From contig NZ_CP040813.1 in NCBI RefSeq assembly GCF_009498295.1, forward strand, positions 725,001 to 789,000: DNA of 64,000 nucleotides, written 5' to 3'. The first letter of the stretch is position 1, and each line of letters opens with the position of its first letter. This document shows positions 55,325-64,000 of the stretch, in pieces. The notes under the pieces were generated by a model. It was not told the origin of the DNA, made no database searches, and was given only the letters and a program-made list of their open reading frames with translations. The position numbers and the translations under genes are program-made. This stretch comes from Oceanihabitans sp. IOP_32. Lineage in GTDB: Bacteria > Bacteroidota > Bacteroidia > Flavobacteriales > Flavobacteriaceae.

Positions 55325-56227
55325 ATGTCTATAGAAGTTACAGAGGTTTCAAAATTTTTCGGCGATCAAAGTGCTTTAAACAAAGTGTCTTTTAAAGTTG
55401 AAAAGCCTGAAATTGTTGGTTTTTTAGGCCCTAATGGCGCGGGGAAATCTACCATGATGAAAATTTTAACCACCTATATTCAACCCACCAGTGGTATGGC
55501 TAGAGTAAATGGTTATGATATCGTAGCAGACAAGCAAAAAGTACAGCAAAGTGTGGGCTATTTACCAGAGCACAATCCTTTATACCTAGACTTATACATC
55601 AAAGAATATTTAGCCTTTAATGCCCAAATTTACAAGGTATCTAAACAACGTATTGAAGAGGTGATTGCTTTAACGGGTCTGTCGGCAGAAATACACAAGA
55701 AAATTGGTCAACTCTCAAAAGGGTATCGCCAGCGTGTAGGTTTAGCCAATGCCCTACTTCATAACCCAGAAGTTTTAATTCTAGACGAGCCTACAACGGG
55801 TCTAGACCCCAATCAATTAACAGAAATAAGACAACTTATTAAAACCATTGGCAAAACCAAAACTGTCTTTTTATCTACACATATTATGCAAGAAGTAGAA
55901 GCGATGTGCGATCGCGTTATCATCATAAATAAGGGAGAAATAGTAGCCGATAAAAAGCTAGAAGTCCTTCGCGAAAGCAAAGAGCAAACGGTTGTCGTAG
56001 AATTCGATTACCGTGTTGAAGAGGCCTTTTTACTAAAACTTCCAAAAGTAGAACGTGTGGTAAATACTTCTGGTTTTGTTTACGAAATCACCTTTAAAAC
56101 CCAAGAAGATATGCGGTCTAGTGTTTTTGATTTTGCTCACGATAATCAATTAAAGATTCTTCAACTGAATCAAAAAAACGCCAGTTTAGAATCTTTATTT
56201 AGAGAGTTAACTACTAATATTAAGTAG
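55325..56227 (+). CDS. gldA: Gliding motility-associated ABC transporter ATP-binding protein GldA
   Basis: The nucleotide-binding subunit of the GldA-GldF-GldG transporter needed for flavobacterial gliding. The 300 residues show Walker A (GPNGAGKST, 35-43), the Q-loop region (YLPEHNPLY), the signature LSKGYRQRVGLA and Walker B with D-loop (VLILDEPTTGLDP), then the H-loop STHIMQEVEAMC. The C-terminal 90 residues are the extension typical of GldA-like proteins. gldF and gldG are not adjacent. The length and the overall pattern favour GldA over generic ABC-2 ATPases, but the name rests on resemblance. Confidence 0.85.
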   Translation: MSIEVTEVSKFFGDQSALNKVSFKVEKPEIVGFLGPNGAGKSTMMKILTTYIQPTSGMARVNGYDIVADKQKVQQSVGYLPEHNPLYLDLYIKEYLAFNAQIYKVSKQRIEEVIALTGLSAEIHKKIGQLSKGYRQRVGLANALLHNPEVLILDEPTTGLDPNQLTEIRQLIKTIGKTKTVFLSTHIMQEVEAMCDRVIIINKGEIVADKKLEVLRESKEQTVVVEFDYRVEEAFLLKLPKVERVVNTSGFVYEITFKTQEDMRSSVFDFAHDNQLKILQLNQKNASLESLFRELTTNIK

Positions 56228-56285
56228 ATAACAGCTATTACCACCTCTCTTTTGCATCAAATAAAGGCATTTAAGAAATTTAACT

Positions 56286-56314
56286 TTGAAAAAACAAGCA
56301 ATAAACTATCTTTG
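56286..56314 (+). promoter_or_regulatory. Promoter of pta-ackA
   Basis: TTG (56286-56288), an 18-base spacer, then TATCTTTG (56307-56314), an exact fit to the Bacteroidota consensus. The pta ATG follows 18 bases later. Confidence 0.7.
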
Positions 56315-56332
56315 CTCACTATTTAAATACAC

Positions 56333-58423
56333 ATGAATAAAGGAATTTATGTAGCTACAGTTGAATCGAATAGCGGTAAATCACTTGCTGTACTGGGTTT
56401 AATGCGTATGCTTTTAGGAAAAACAGCCAAAGTAGGTTATTTTAGGCCTCTTATAGACGATGTTCAAGATGGCGAACTAGATAACCATGTAAATACGGTA
56501 ATTTCGCATTTTGATATTGATCTAGAATACGAACAGGCCTTTGTCTATACCAGAAGTCAAGTATTAGACCTATACAACCAAGGAAAATCGGGGCATGTTA
56601 TTGACGAAATTATAAAAAAGTACAAATATTTGGAGGAACGCTTCGATTTTGTTCTTGTTGAAGGTACCGATTTCTCACGCGAAAACGTTAGTTTAGAACT
56701 AGATATTAATATATTAATTTCTAAAAACTTAGGCTTACCCGTTTTTATTGTCTCGCAAGGCGATGAAAAACAAATTAAAGAAATTGTAGATAATGTACAG
56801 TTAACCCACGACAGTTTTAAAGAAGAGGTTGATGTGATTTCTATAATGGTGAATAAAGTTAATCCGGCTGATATTGACGATTTAAAAATAGAATTAAATA
56901 ATCGCATCAATAACAAAACTACTATTAGTGTTATTCCTAAAATAAAAAATTTAGCGAGTCCGACTTTAAAAGAAATTTTAAACCAACTAGATGGCCGCAT
57001 TCTTTTTGGCCAAGATATGATTAACGCCAAAATTGATGATTTTAGTGTAGGCGCCATGCAACTTCGCAATTACCTTACCCATTTAAAAGAAAATGCCTTA
57101 GTGATTACCCCTGGCGATAGAGCCGATATTGTTTTAGGTGTTCTACAAGCCAATATCTCTAAAAACTACCCGAAATTATCGGGTATTGTTTTAACAGGCG
57201 GTATTATACCCGAAGAGCCGATTTTAAAATTACTTGAAGGTCTTACAAGTGTGATACCCGTAATAAGTGTAAAAGAAGGCACGTTCGAGATTACCAATAC
57301 TATTGGTAAAGTAAAGTCTAAGATATATGCCGATAATACTGATAAAATAACAACATCCATAGCCACGTTTGAGAAACATGTAGATACGGATACACTGTCC
57401 GATGATTTAATTACGTTTAAATCTGATATTTTCACACCTAGAATGTTCCAGTATAATTTATTGCAACGTGCTCTAAAAGATAAAAAACACATTGTACTAC
57501 CAGAAGGTAAAGATGAGCGTGTATTACGTGCTACTGCAAGACTAATTGCTGCCCGCGTGGTCGATATCACTTTAATTGGTGAGGTTGATATCATAAAAGA
57601 GAACATAAAAAAACTCAATATTGCGTTAAACATTGAAGACATAAATATTGTTTCTCCAATTACATCTCCACACTTTGAAGATTACGTAAACACCTTCTAT
57701 GAACTTAGAAAACATAAAAATATAAATCTAGATATGGCGAGAGATACCATGGCCGATGTCTCTTACTTTGCTACCATGATGATTTATAAAGGACATGCCG
57801 ATGGCATGGTTTCTGGTGCCTTACACACTACGGCACACACCTTGCGTCCAGCTTTACAGTTTATAAAAACAAAACCAGGGGTTAACATTGTCTCATCGGT
57901 GTTTTTTATGTGTTTAGAAGATCGCGTTTCTATTTTTGGCGATTGCGCTATTAATCCAAACCCCAATGCTGAGCAATTAGCAGAAATCGCCATTTCGTCT
58001 GCACAAACAGCTAGGAATTTTGGAATTGAACCAAAAGTGGCCATGCTATCCTACTCTTCCGGCGCCTCTGGTAAAGGCGAAGAAGTAGATAAAGTTAGAG
58101 CAGCTACAGAAATCGCTAAAAAACAAGTTCCAGATTTAAAAATTGAAGGCCCTATTCAATACGATGCCGCCGTAGACATGCGTATTGGTAAAAGCAAACT
58201 GCCCGATTCTGATGTTGCAGGACAAGCCAGTGTACTTATTTTTCCAGACTTAAACACAGGAAACAACACCTACAAAGCCGTACAACGAGAAACAGGAGCC
58301 TTAGCTATTGGCCCTATGTTGCAAGGCCTTAATAAACCCGTAAACGATTTAAGTCGCGGCTGTACTGCCGACGATATTTATAGTACTGTAATAATAACCG
58401 CCATACAAGCACAAGACTTTTAA
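56333..58423 (+). CDS. pta: Phosphate acetyltransferase
   Basis: Interconverts acetyl-CoA and acetyl phosphate. The 696-residue protein is the long form: an N-terminal P-loop-like domain (1 to about 210, starting KGIYVATVESNSGKSLAVLG), a central DRTGG domain (about 215-325, with PGDRADIVLGVLQ and LTGGIIPEEP), and a C-terminal catalytic domain (about 365-690, with LPEGKDERVLRAT, MVSGALHTTAHTLRPALQFI, SYSSGASGKGEEVDKV and DAAVDMRIG). It is 3 bases from ackA, forming the acetate overflow / acetyl phosphate pathway. Confidence 0.96.
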   Translation: MNKGIYVATVESNSGKSLAVLGLMRMLLGKTAKVGYFRPLIDDVQDGELDNHVNTVISHFDIDLEYEQAFVYTRSQVLDLYNQGKSGHVIDEIIKKYKYLEERFDFVLVEGTDFSRENVSLELDINILISKNLGLPVFIVSQGDEKQIKEIVDNVQLTHDSFKEEVDVISIMVNKVNPADIDDLKIELNNRINNKTTISVIPKIKNLASPTLKEILNQLDGRILFGQDMINAKIDDFSVGAMQLRNYLTHLKENALVITPGDRADIVLGVLQANISKNYPKLSGIVLTGGIIPEEPILKLLEGLTSVIPVISVKEGTFEITNTIGKVKSKIYADNTDKITTSIATFEKHVDTDTLSDDLITFKSDIFTPRMFQYNLLQRALKDKKHIVLPEGKDERVLRATARLIAARVVDITLIGEVDIIKENIKKLNIALNIEDINIVSPITSPHFEDYVNTFYELRKHKNINLDMARDTMADVSYFATMMIYKGHADGMVSGALHTTAHTLRPALQFIKTKPGVNIVSSVFFMCLEDRVSIFGDCAINPNPNAEQLAEIAISSAQTARNFGIEPKVAMLSYSSGASGKGEEVDKVRAATEIAKKQVPDLKIEGPIQYDAAVDMRIGKSKLPDSDVAGQASVLIFPDLNTGNNTYKAVQRETGALAIGPMLQGLNKPVNDLSRGCTADDIYSTVIITAIQAQDF

Positions 58424-58426
58424 TTC

Positions 58427-59623
58427 ATGCAAGTATTAGTTTTAAACTCTGGAAGTTCCTCATTAAAATTTAAACTCTTTAAAATGCCAGAAGAAACGAC
58501 CTTGTGTTCTGGTTTAATCGAGCGTATAGGATCTACCGATGCTAAATTTATATTTAGCACCCAGCAAGATACCATCGAGGTTACAAGAGATATTCCTAAT
58601 CATAGAGTAGGTTTAGAGATTTTAGCCAAAAAACTATTACATAAAGACAGCGGTATTATTAGCTCTACCGACGACATTAATATTGTTGGCCATCGTGTAG
58701 TACACGGCGGAAAACTTTTTAGAAACACCACTGAAATAACCCAAGCTGTAAAAGAAAATATCAAGGCGTTATCAACTTTAGCTCCGCTGCATAATCCGCC
58801 AAATTTAGAAGGCATTGAAGTTGCCGAAACTATTTTCAAAAAGGCCAAGCAGGTCGCGGTTTTCGATACCGCGTTCCATCAATCTATCCCAGATTATGCC
58901 CATAAATATGCCATTCCTTGCGAGTTTTCAGAAAAATACAACATTCGAGTGTATGGCTTTCATGGTACGAGCCATAAATACGTTTCAGAAAAAGCGATTG
59001 CGTATTTAGGAAAAAGCCATTCAAAAATAATAACCATTCATTTAGGTAATGGTTGTAGTATTACGGCTATTAAAGACGGAAAAAGTATGGATCACTCCTT
59101 AGGTTTTTCGCCAGTTAGCGGCTTAATTATGGGCACGCGCTCTGGAGATATCGATCCTTCGATTATTTTTCATTTAGCCCAAAAATACGGTTATAAGTTA
59201 GATGACATTAGTAATTTACTACAAAAGAAAAGTGGGATGCTTGGATTAACAGGTTTTAGTGATTTACGAGATATTATTGCTGAAGCTAAAAAAGGCAATA
59301 AGGCTTGCCAATTGGCTTTAGAAATGAATATTTACCGTATCAAGAAATACATAGGCAGTTATGCGGCCATTTTAAATGGACTAGACGCTGTAGTTTTTAC
59401 AGCAGGTATTGGTGAAAACGCACAACTTATTAGGCAAAAAGTTTGTGAAAACATGGATTTCTTTGGTATCGAATTAGATGAACAAAAGAACAAAACGAGA
59501 TCCAAAGAAATACATGCCATACATAGCAAAGCATCAAAAGTAAATGTTTTAGTCATTCCTACCAACGAAGAGTTAGAAATAGCTAAACAGGCTGTTAATT
59601 TAGTGCATACTTCTGCCACGTAA
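58427..59623 (+). CDS. ackA: Acetate kinase (copy 1)
   Basis: Makes ATP from acetyl phosphate and ADP, releasing acetate, or the reverse. The 398 residues contain the family signatures LVLNSGSSSLKFKLF (3-17), GHRVVHGG, FHGTSHKYV (catalytic His region), HLGNGCSI and IMGTRSGDIDPS, and the C-terminal VFTAGIGENA with nucleotide-binding NEELEIA. All key positions look intact. It is coupled to pta, so this is the primary copy. Confidence 0.95.
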   Translation: MQVLVLNSGSSSLKFKLFKMPEETTLCSGLIERIGSTDAKFIFSTQQDTIEVTRDIPNHRVGLEILAKKLLHKDSGIISSTDDINIVGHRVVHGGKLFRNTTEITQAVKENIKALSTLAPLHNPPNLEGIEVAETIFKKAKQVAVFDTAFHQSIPDYAHKYAIPCEFSEKYNIRVYGFHGTSHKYVSEKAIAYLGKSHSKIITIHLGNGCSITAIKDGKSMDHSLGFSPVSGLIMGTRSGDIDPSIIFHLAQKYGYKLDDISNLLQKKSGMLGLTGFSDLRDIIAEAKKGNKACQLALEMNIYRIKKYIGSYAAILNGLDAVVFTAGIGENAQLIRQKVCENMDFFGIELDEQKNKTRSKEIHAIHSKASKVNVLVIPTNEELEIAKQAVNLVHTSAT

Positions 59624-59633
59624 TACGCTTATA

Positions 59634-59795
59634 TCCTCTGTAAAATTAGCTCGTAAAACTGCGAAAAAACACATGCCAGATTTAAGAACAGAAAAAAACA
59701 CCATAAAAACCTTAAACGATTTAGGTCTTGGTAATAATAACCAAGCCATTTACGATAAGGCAATAATAACCTACATAGACGCACAAGCCTTTTAA
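59634..59795 (+). pseudogene. Remnant of a second pta, C-terminal part only
   Basis: Reading to TAA at 59795, the translation has TAKKHMPDLRTE, like AKKQVPDLKIE of pta, then jumps to LNDLGLGNNNQAIYDKAIIT and YIDAQAF. These match VNDLSRGCTADDIYSTVIIT and AIQAQDF at the pta end. The middle is deleted. A 41-codon ATG frame (59673) remains, but it is too short to be functional. The 3-base gap to the next ackA equals the real pta-ackA gap (TTT versus TTC). It marks a tandem pta-ackA duplication followed by loss of pta. Confidence 0.82.
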
Positions 59796-59798
59796 TTT

Positions 59799-60998
59799 AT
59801 GCAAGTATTAGTTTTAAACTCAGGAAGTTCCTCAATAAAATTCAAACTCTTCAAAATGCCAGAAGAAACCAAGTTGTGTGCTGGTTTAATTGAGCGTATT
59901 GGCCATAGGGATGCCAAATTCACCTTCAGCACTCAAAAAGAGACGCTTCAGCTTACAAGGGACATCCCTAACCATAAAGTGGGATTAGAAATTTTAGCTA
60001 AAAAACTGTTACATAAAGACAGCGGTATTATTAACTCTACAGACGATATTAATATTGTTGGTCATCGTGTAGTTCATGGTGGAAAGCTGTTTAGAGATAC
60101 TACCGAAATTACACAGGCCGTAAAAGATAAAATCAAATCATTATCAACTTTAGCCCCCTTACATAATCCTCCAAACTTGGAAGGTATAGAGGTTGCCGAA
60201 ACCATATTCAAAAAAGCAAAACAAGTTGCTGTTTTCGATACGGCATTCCATCAATCTATCCCCGATTATGCTAATAAATATGCCATTCCTATCGATTTTT
60301 CAGAGAAACACAGTATTCGTGTTTATGGATTTCATGGTATTAGCCATGAATATGTTTCAGAAAAAGCAATACAGTATTTAGGTAAAAAACATTCCAAAAT
60401 TATAAGTCTTCATTTAGGAAATGGCTGTAGTATCACCGCCCTTAAAGACGGAAAAAGCATGGATAACTCTCAGGGCTTTTCGCCTATTAATGGTTTAATT
60501 ATGGGCACACGCTCTGGAGATGTCGATCCTTCCATTATTTTTCACTTAGCTGAAAAATACGATTATAGTATAGACGAAATTAGCACGTTATTACAAAAGA
60601 AAAGTGGGATGTTTGGTTTAACAGGCTATAACGACTTAAGAGACATTAAAGCAGAGGCGAAAAAAGGTAATAAAGCTTGCCAGCTTGCTTTAGAAATGAA
60701 CATCTATCGCATAAAAAAATACATAGGTGCTTATGCTGCTGTTTTAAACGGATTGGATGCGATTGTCTTTACGGCGGGTATTGGTGAAAATTCGAGCTAC
60801 ATGAGACAACATATTTGTGAGGATATGGATTTTTTAGGCATCTCTTTAGATGAAGAAAAGAATAATTTTGATAGCAATACTGGTATAAAAGCCATACATT
60901 CTGATACCGCAAAAGTTAAACTACTAGTAATTCCAACCAATGAAGAACTAGAAATTGCAAAACAGGCCTGTGATTTACTCGCTAATAACTTAAATTAA
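59799..60998 (+). CDS. Acetate kinase paralogue (copy 2)
   Basis: A close copy of the upstream ackA (399 residues), near-identical over most of its length. It keeps LVLNSGSSSIKFKLF, GHRVVHGG, HLGNGCSI, MGTRSGDVDPS and VFTAGIGENS. Changes at conserved places: FHGTSHKYV became FHGISHEYV, and the DHSLGFSPVSG block became DNSQGFSPING. It may be an active second acetate kinase or may have shifted substrate (for example propionate or butyrate). It arose by tandem duplication, as the pta remnant shows. It probably shares the pta transcript. Confidence 0.9.
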   Translation: MQVLVLNSGSSSIKFKLFKMPEETKLCAGLIERIGHRDAKFTFSTQKETLQLTRDIPNHKVGLEILAKKLLHKDSGIINSTDDINIVGHRVVHGGKLFRDTTEITQAVKDKIKSLSTLAPLHNPPNLEGIEVAETIFKKAKQVAVFDTAFHQSIPDYANKYAIPIDFSEKHSIRVYGFHGISHEYVSEKAIQYLGKKHSKIISLHLGNGCSITALKDGKSMDNSQGFSPINGLIMGTRSGDVDPSIIFHLAEKYDYSIDEISTLLQKKSGMFGLTGYNDLRDIKAEAKKGNKACQLALEMNIYRIKKYIGAYAAVLNGLDAIVFTAGIGENSSYMRQHICEDMDFLGISLDEEKNNFDSNTGIKAIHSDTAKVKLLVIPTNEELEIAKQACDLLANNLN

Positions 60999-61008
60999 CA
61001 ACAGGTCT

Positions 61009-61172
61009 AATACCAATTTAACTTTGTAATGTCGTGTTAATAAATTGAATTATTTTTTGATTAATTGAAATGAAAAATAAATAACATAGCAGCGTTACGG
61101 TAATTATTTTTGATAAAAAGTAAGCAAAAAAGAAGCTATTTATTACGACATTATATGGTTAAATGGGTATTA
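61009..61172. repeat. Dispersed repeat family A, copy 4 (divergent interior)
   Basis: Imperfect inverted ends of about 30 bases: ATACCAATTTAACTTTGTAA on the left and TATATGGTTAAATGGGTATT on the right, each with a copy of the ACGACATT core (AATGTCGT at 61027; ACGACATT at 61145). The interior differs from copies 1 and 2. It lies between the second ackA and the CHAP gene. Confidence 0.6.
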
Positions 61173-61245
61173 CAGCTAAAATACAAGCTAAACCCCCATT
61201 TGTTGTATTTGTAAGACCTCTTAAAAAAACTTGAATAACAGCACA

Positions 61246-61836
61246 TTGAAAAAAACATTAATAAAAGTATCAATAGCAATTATTTTAATTTTTGTCTTTT
61301 TTTACGCCTCAAAAAAAGTGAATTTTAATCCAAATTTTCAAGTAGGACAAAAAATTGACAGTTTAAATGGGGTTTTTGTGTACTTCAATGGCGGCGTTGG
61401 AAATGTAGAGGGTCGACAATTATCTCCAGACGGGTATAATATTGGTCTTAAATACCAATGTGTAGAGTTTGTAAAACGGTATTATTACGAGGCATTAAAT
61501 CATAAAATGCCTGACAGTTATGGCCATGCCAAAGATTTTTTTGATAGCACTATTGCAGACGGACAGCTAAACAAAACACGTAATTTAATACAATTTACCA
61601 ATGGGAGTAAATCGAAACCAAAAGTAAACGACTTACTGGTTTATGCTCCTACCCTATTAAATAAATATGGACATGTTTCAATCATCTCTAAAGTTACCGA
61701 AAAAGACATTGAAATCATTCAACAAAACCCAGGCCCTTTTGGAGATTCTAGAGAAACCTATAAATTAGAATTTGCTCATGGAACATGGCATATTATTAAC
61801 GATGGGATTTTAGGCTGGTTAAGACAGCAGGAATAG
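61246..61836 (+). CDS. CHAP-domain amidase/peptidase, membrane-anchored or secreted
   Basis: A 196-residue protein with an N-terminal hydrophobic segment (LIKVSIAIILIFVFFYASK) acting as signal or anchor, then a CHAP (NlpC/P60-like) domain with Cys in YQCVEFVKRYYYE (C72) and His in YGHVSIISKV (H143). The pattern resembles the amidase half of glutathionylspermidine synthetase as well as peptidoglycan hydrolases. No ATG exists upstream of the domain: an in-frame stop lies at 61222. The start is TTG at 61246 (MKKTLIK) or TTG at 61231 (five residues longer). The function is most likely cell-wall or periplasmic amide hydrolysis; the substrate is unknown. Confidence 0.8.
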   Translation: MKKTLIKVSIAIILIFVFFYASKKVNFNPNFQVGQKIDSLNGVFVYFNGGVGNVEGRQLSPDGYNIGLKYQCVEFVKRYYYEALNHKMPDSYGHAKDFFDSTIADGQLNKTRNLIQFTNGSKSKPKVNDLLVYAPTLLNKYGHVSIISKVTEKDIEIIQQNPGPFGDSRETYKLEFAHGTWHIINDGILGWLRQQE

Positions 61837-61862
61837 CACATTATCCTAGCTATGTAAATATG

Positions 61863-61905
61863 TTATACCGTATTAACAATACGACATTTAAAATTAAATT
61901 GGTAT
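61863..61905. repeat. Dispersed repeat family A, copy 5 (short form)
   Basis: ATACCGTATTAAC on the left and GTTAAT-like / TTAAATTGGTAT on the right, with AATACGACATTTAAAATTA between. It resembles the short copy at 43119-43164. It lies just after the CHAP gene. Confidence 0.6.
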
Positions 61906-61927
61906 GAATTAACCACAGTAAAATAAA

Positions 61928-62674
61928 CTACTCAAAAATTAAACGGCCTTTATAAAGTTCTTCAACCTCAATAAGTCCTGGAGTATTTACTGCAATAACA
62001 TCCCCCACACCATTAATCTTACCCTTTATTTGCTGTATGGGATTCACTATCATATCGTTAGAGCTTCGATTCCATAATTGAATGTTTTGAGCCTCCAAAT
62101 AACGACCTTCAAAACGCGAGGTTCCAGATGCTAAAGTAATGTTTAAGTTATTGGTTTTGCCCGAAATAAAACAGTTTGACAGATTATTAAAAACCACTGT
62201 AAAGCTATTGTTGTCGATTTGCAATTTAAAGTTTGCATTGGTGAAACTGTTTGGCGCACTAAAATCTTCTGATAAAATAGTTAAATCGGGATACCGCAAT
62301 ACACCTTCAGATTTTATATCGTACTGAGTAGAACTCCGTATTTCTCTAATATTTGGTGCGGTTACATACACCTTTGTAATGCCGTAATCTCGCACATAGT
62401 TACAAGTATTATTATCGGTAAGAATGAGTTTTCCGCTTAAAACATTTGCCGTGACATCATTTAACAAGTTTTCGCCAGTTTCTATTACGACTTGTTGATC
62501 TGTGCCGTCTTTAATTATTAATTCAATATCGCGATTTACTAATATTTTATCAAAACTATCAACTGCTATTTCTTTTTGAATAATAGCGCCAGACTTTTGA
62601 AAACAATCGCCAAGATTTTCACCTTCACAGGATAAAATTAAAATAGTTGTAATAAGGTAAAATAGCTTTTTCAT
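61928..62674 (-). CDS. DUF2807 (head GIN domain) lipoprotein
   Basis: The 248 residues begin with a lipoprotein signal (MKKLFYLITTILILSC, lipobox LILSC). The rest fits the head-GIN/DUF2807 beta-helix family: FDKILVNRDIELIIKDGTDQ, GITKVYVTAPNIREIRSS, FTNANFKLQIDNNSFTVVFN and LSNCFISGKTNNLNITLASG. These repeating beta strands are predicted to lie at the cell surface or in the periplasm. The function is unknown. It is a single gene. Confidence 0.85.
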   Translation of the reverse strand: MKKLFYLITTILILSCEGENLGDCFQKSGAIIQKEIAVDSFDKILVNRDIELIIKDGTDQQVVIETGENLLNDVTANVLSGKLILTDNNTCNYVRDYGITKVYVTAPNIREIRSSTQYDIKSEGVLRYPDLTILSEDFSAPNSFTNANFKLQIDNNSFTVVFNNLSNCFISGKTNNLNITLASGTSRFEGRYLEAQNIQLWNRSSNDMIVNPIQQIKGKINGVGDVIAVNTPGLIEVEELYKGRLIFE

Positions 62675-62856
62675 TTTATATTAAGTCAATTTGATAAACC
62701 ATTTCCTCACTATATTGGTTTAAAACTAGTAGCAATTAGAGTACATGGTATTGCAAACATAAGCAGTAAAAGTTTTAAAACACTTGAAGAACAAAAATCA
62801 TCACCCATTAGTTTTAGTTACCTATACGCGGCTTAAATCAATATCAATTATTTGTT

Positions 62857-63876
62857 TTAAACCAAATCGCGGAGTCTTTGTGCTGCTTGCTCTGCCGTAA
62901 TATCGCGCTGTGGCGTTCCAAACATTTCGTAACCTACCATAAATTTCTTTACGGTAGCACTCCTTAATAACGGCGGATAAAAACTCATATGCCAATGCCA
63001 GTGCTCGTTGTTTTCGCCGTTTGTTGGTGCTTGATGAATACCACTAGAATACGGAAAAGAACAATCAAACAACGCATCGTAAACCTTTGTTAACACCGAA
63101 ATAGCTTCGGCGAAAGCCAAACTTTCTTGCTTAGACAATTGCGTAATATCATTACAATGTTTTTTGGGAGCAATCATGGCTTCAAAAGGCCAAATAGCCC
63201 AAAATGGCACGAGTACCACAAAATCATCATTTTCAAAAATAAGGCGTTCTTTAATTTCTAATTCTTGTTGTAAATAATCACTTAATAAACTGCTTTTAGT
63301 CTTTAAGTAGTACGCCTTTTGTTGGGTATCTTTTTTTTCAACCTCGTTAGGGATTGTAGACTGACTCCAAATTTGACCATGCGGATGCGGATTGCTACAA
63401 CCCATTACCGCCCCTTTATTTTCGAATATTTGAACGTGATTAATCCCAGCTTGAGCACCTAATAATTTGTATTCTTGTTGCCAAACCTCTACCACTTTAT
63501 GAATGGCTTCCACTTCCATATCTGCCAAACTTTTAGAGTGGTCTGGACTAAAACAAATGACTTTACAAATGCCTGTTTCACTCTCAGCCTTTAGCAATCC
63601 CTTATCCAAAGAAAAGGTTTTCGAGTTGGATTGTAAGGCTGCAAAATCGTTTGTAAATACAAAAACATCTTGATATTCTGGATTAACCTCACCATTAATT
63701 CGAGTATTTCCGGCACATAAATAACAGTTGGGGTCGTGTTTGGGTCTTACCTCATGAGAAATCGCCTCGTTTTGACCTTGCCAAGGGCGTTTAGCGCGAT
63801 GTGGCGACACCAAAACCCATTCGCCCGTTAATATATTATATCTTTTATGTGAGTAATCTTGTAAATTTGTATCCAT
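62857..63876 (-). CDS. galT: UDP-glucose--hexose-1-phosphate uridylyltransferase
   Basis: Leloir pathway enzyme exchanging UMP between UDP-glucose and galactose 1-phosphate. The 339 residues have CYLCAGNTRINGE (C51, C54 zinc ligands), the active-site GCSNPHPHGQIW (H164, H166) and the C-terminal HWHWHMSFYPPLLRS. Length is typical. It lies directly downstream of the partial gene thought to be galK (15 bases), as in a galKT operon. The 180-base region to DUF2807 holds nothing else. Confidence 0.95.
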   Translation of the reverse strand: MDTNLQDYSHKRYNILTGEWVLVSPHRAKRPWQGQNEAISHEVRPKHDPNCYLCAGNTRINGEVNPEYQDVFVFTNDFAALQSNSKTFSLDKGLLKAESETGICKVICFSPDHSKSLADMEVEAIHKVVEVWQQEYKLLGAQAGINHVQIFENKGAVMGCSNPHPHGQIWSQSTIPNEVEKKDTQQKAYYLKTKSSLLSDYLQQELEIKERLIFENDDFVVLVPFWAIWPFEAMIAPKKHCNDITQLSKQESLAFAEAISVLTKVYDALFDCSFPYSSGIHQAPTNGENNEHWHWHMSFYPPLLRSATVKKFMVGYEMFGTPQRDITAEQAAQRLRDLV

Positions 63877-63891
63877 TTCAAAAAATTGATG

Positions 63892-63999
63892 TTATTTTAC
63901 TACATGAGTTCCGTTTGCCAATTGCACAAAATATACTGAGCAGTCTTTATTAAAATGATTTTTGTAAGCTTTAGAAGCAGCTTTAGCAAAAGCTTTCGC
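63892..63999 (-). CDS. galK: C-terminal end of a probable galactokinase (partial)
   Basis: The right window edge cuts this gene. The last 35 codons end DCSVYFVQLANGTHVVK and stop at 63892. The pattern (AFAKAASKAYKNHFN followed by VYFVQLANGTH) fits the C-terminus of bacterial galactokinases, which phosphorylate galactose. The close upstream position to galT supports this. The visible part is too short to be sure, and another sugar kinase is possible. Confidence 0.6.
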   Translation of the reverse strand, partial: AKAFAKAASKAYKNHFNKDCSVYFVQLANGTHVVK

Positions 64000-64000
64000 T

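Noticed and set aside
59673-59795. Small 40-residue protein between the ackA genes
   Set aside because: The translation aligns with two separated parts of the pta C-terminus, so it is a decayed fragment.

Overview
The window is AT-rich DNA from a Bacteroidota chromosome, most likely a member of the Flavobacteriaceae. The evidence is a fused str-S10-spc-alpha ribosomal supercluster without tuf, a SusC/SusD pair, GldA, a DAHP synthase with a C-terminal chorismate mutase, promoters of the Bacteroidota type (TTG, about 20 nt, TAnnTTTG), and almost no Shine-Dalgarno sites. No rRNA, tRNA, CRISPR array, transposase or prophage gene was seen.

Layout. 1-340: the end of an unknown gene and a 50-residue basic protein. 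364-7015 (minus): manA, a DDAH/arginine-deiminase-type hydrolase, gltA, eno and carA. 7132-24626 (minus): a nearly unbroken ribosomal supercluster from rpsL to rplQ, with fusA, secY, infA and rpoA. 25344-29919 (plus): a SusC/SusD outer-membrane uptake pair preceded by two long poly(A) tracts. 30197-38164: housekeeping genes (rlmB, rhomboid protease, rarA, a YjjG-type HAD phosphatase, a deacetylase-like protein, radC, paiB-like, YdhR-like). 38840-42867 (plus): an OprO/P-type porin, then a cobalamin riboswitch reading into nrdG-nrdD, the anaerobic ribonucleotide reductase. 43292-50072 (minus): polyprenyl synthase, a frameshifted rlmN, queA, aroA, a MazG-like protein, dtd and rsgA. 50900-55174 (minus): an aromatic amino acid operon (pheA, aminotransferase, tyrA, DAHP synthase-chorismate mutase) preceded by a Phe/Tyr-rich leader peptide and an intrinsic terminator. 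55325-60998 (plus): gldA, pta, ackA, a decayed pta remnant and a second ackA. 61246-64000: a CHAP-domain protein, a DUF2807-type lipoprotein, galT and the probable end of galK.

The strongest regulatory findings are two RNA switches. The aromatic operon appears to be controlled by classical transcription attenuation: a 25-residue leader peptide has nine Phe or Tyr residues among residues 5-16, followed by a GAAA-capped terminator and an alternative pairing segment. The class III ribonucleotide reductase lies behind a B12 riboswitch, with two copies of one hexamer competing for the same complement next to the nrdG start. This implies that the cell also has a B12-dependent reductase elsewhere.

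The window also shows genome wear. There are two families of non-coding dispersed repeats; one copy supplies the nrdD stop codon. rlmN has an A-tract frameshift that cuts off a catalytic cysteine. A tandem pta-ackA duplication has lost most of its second pta.
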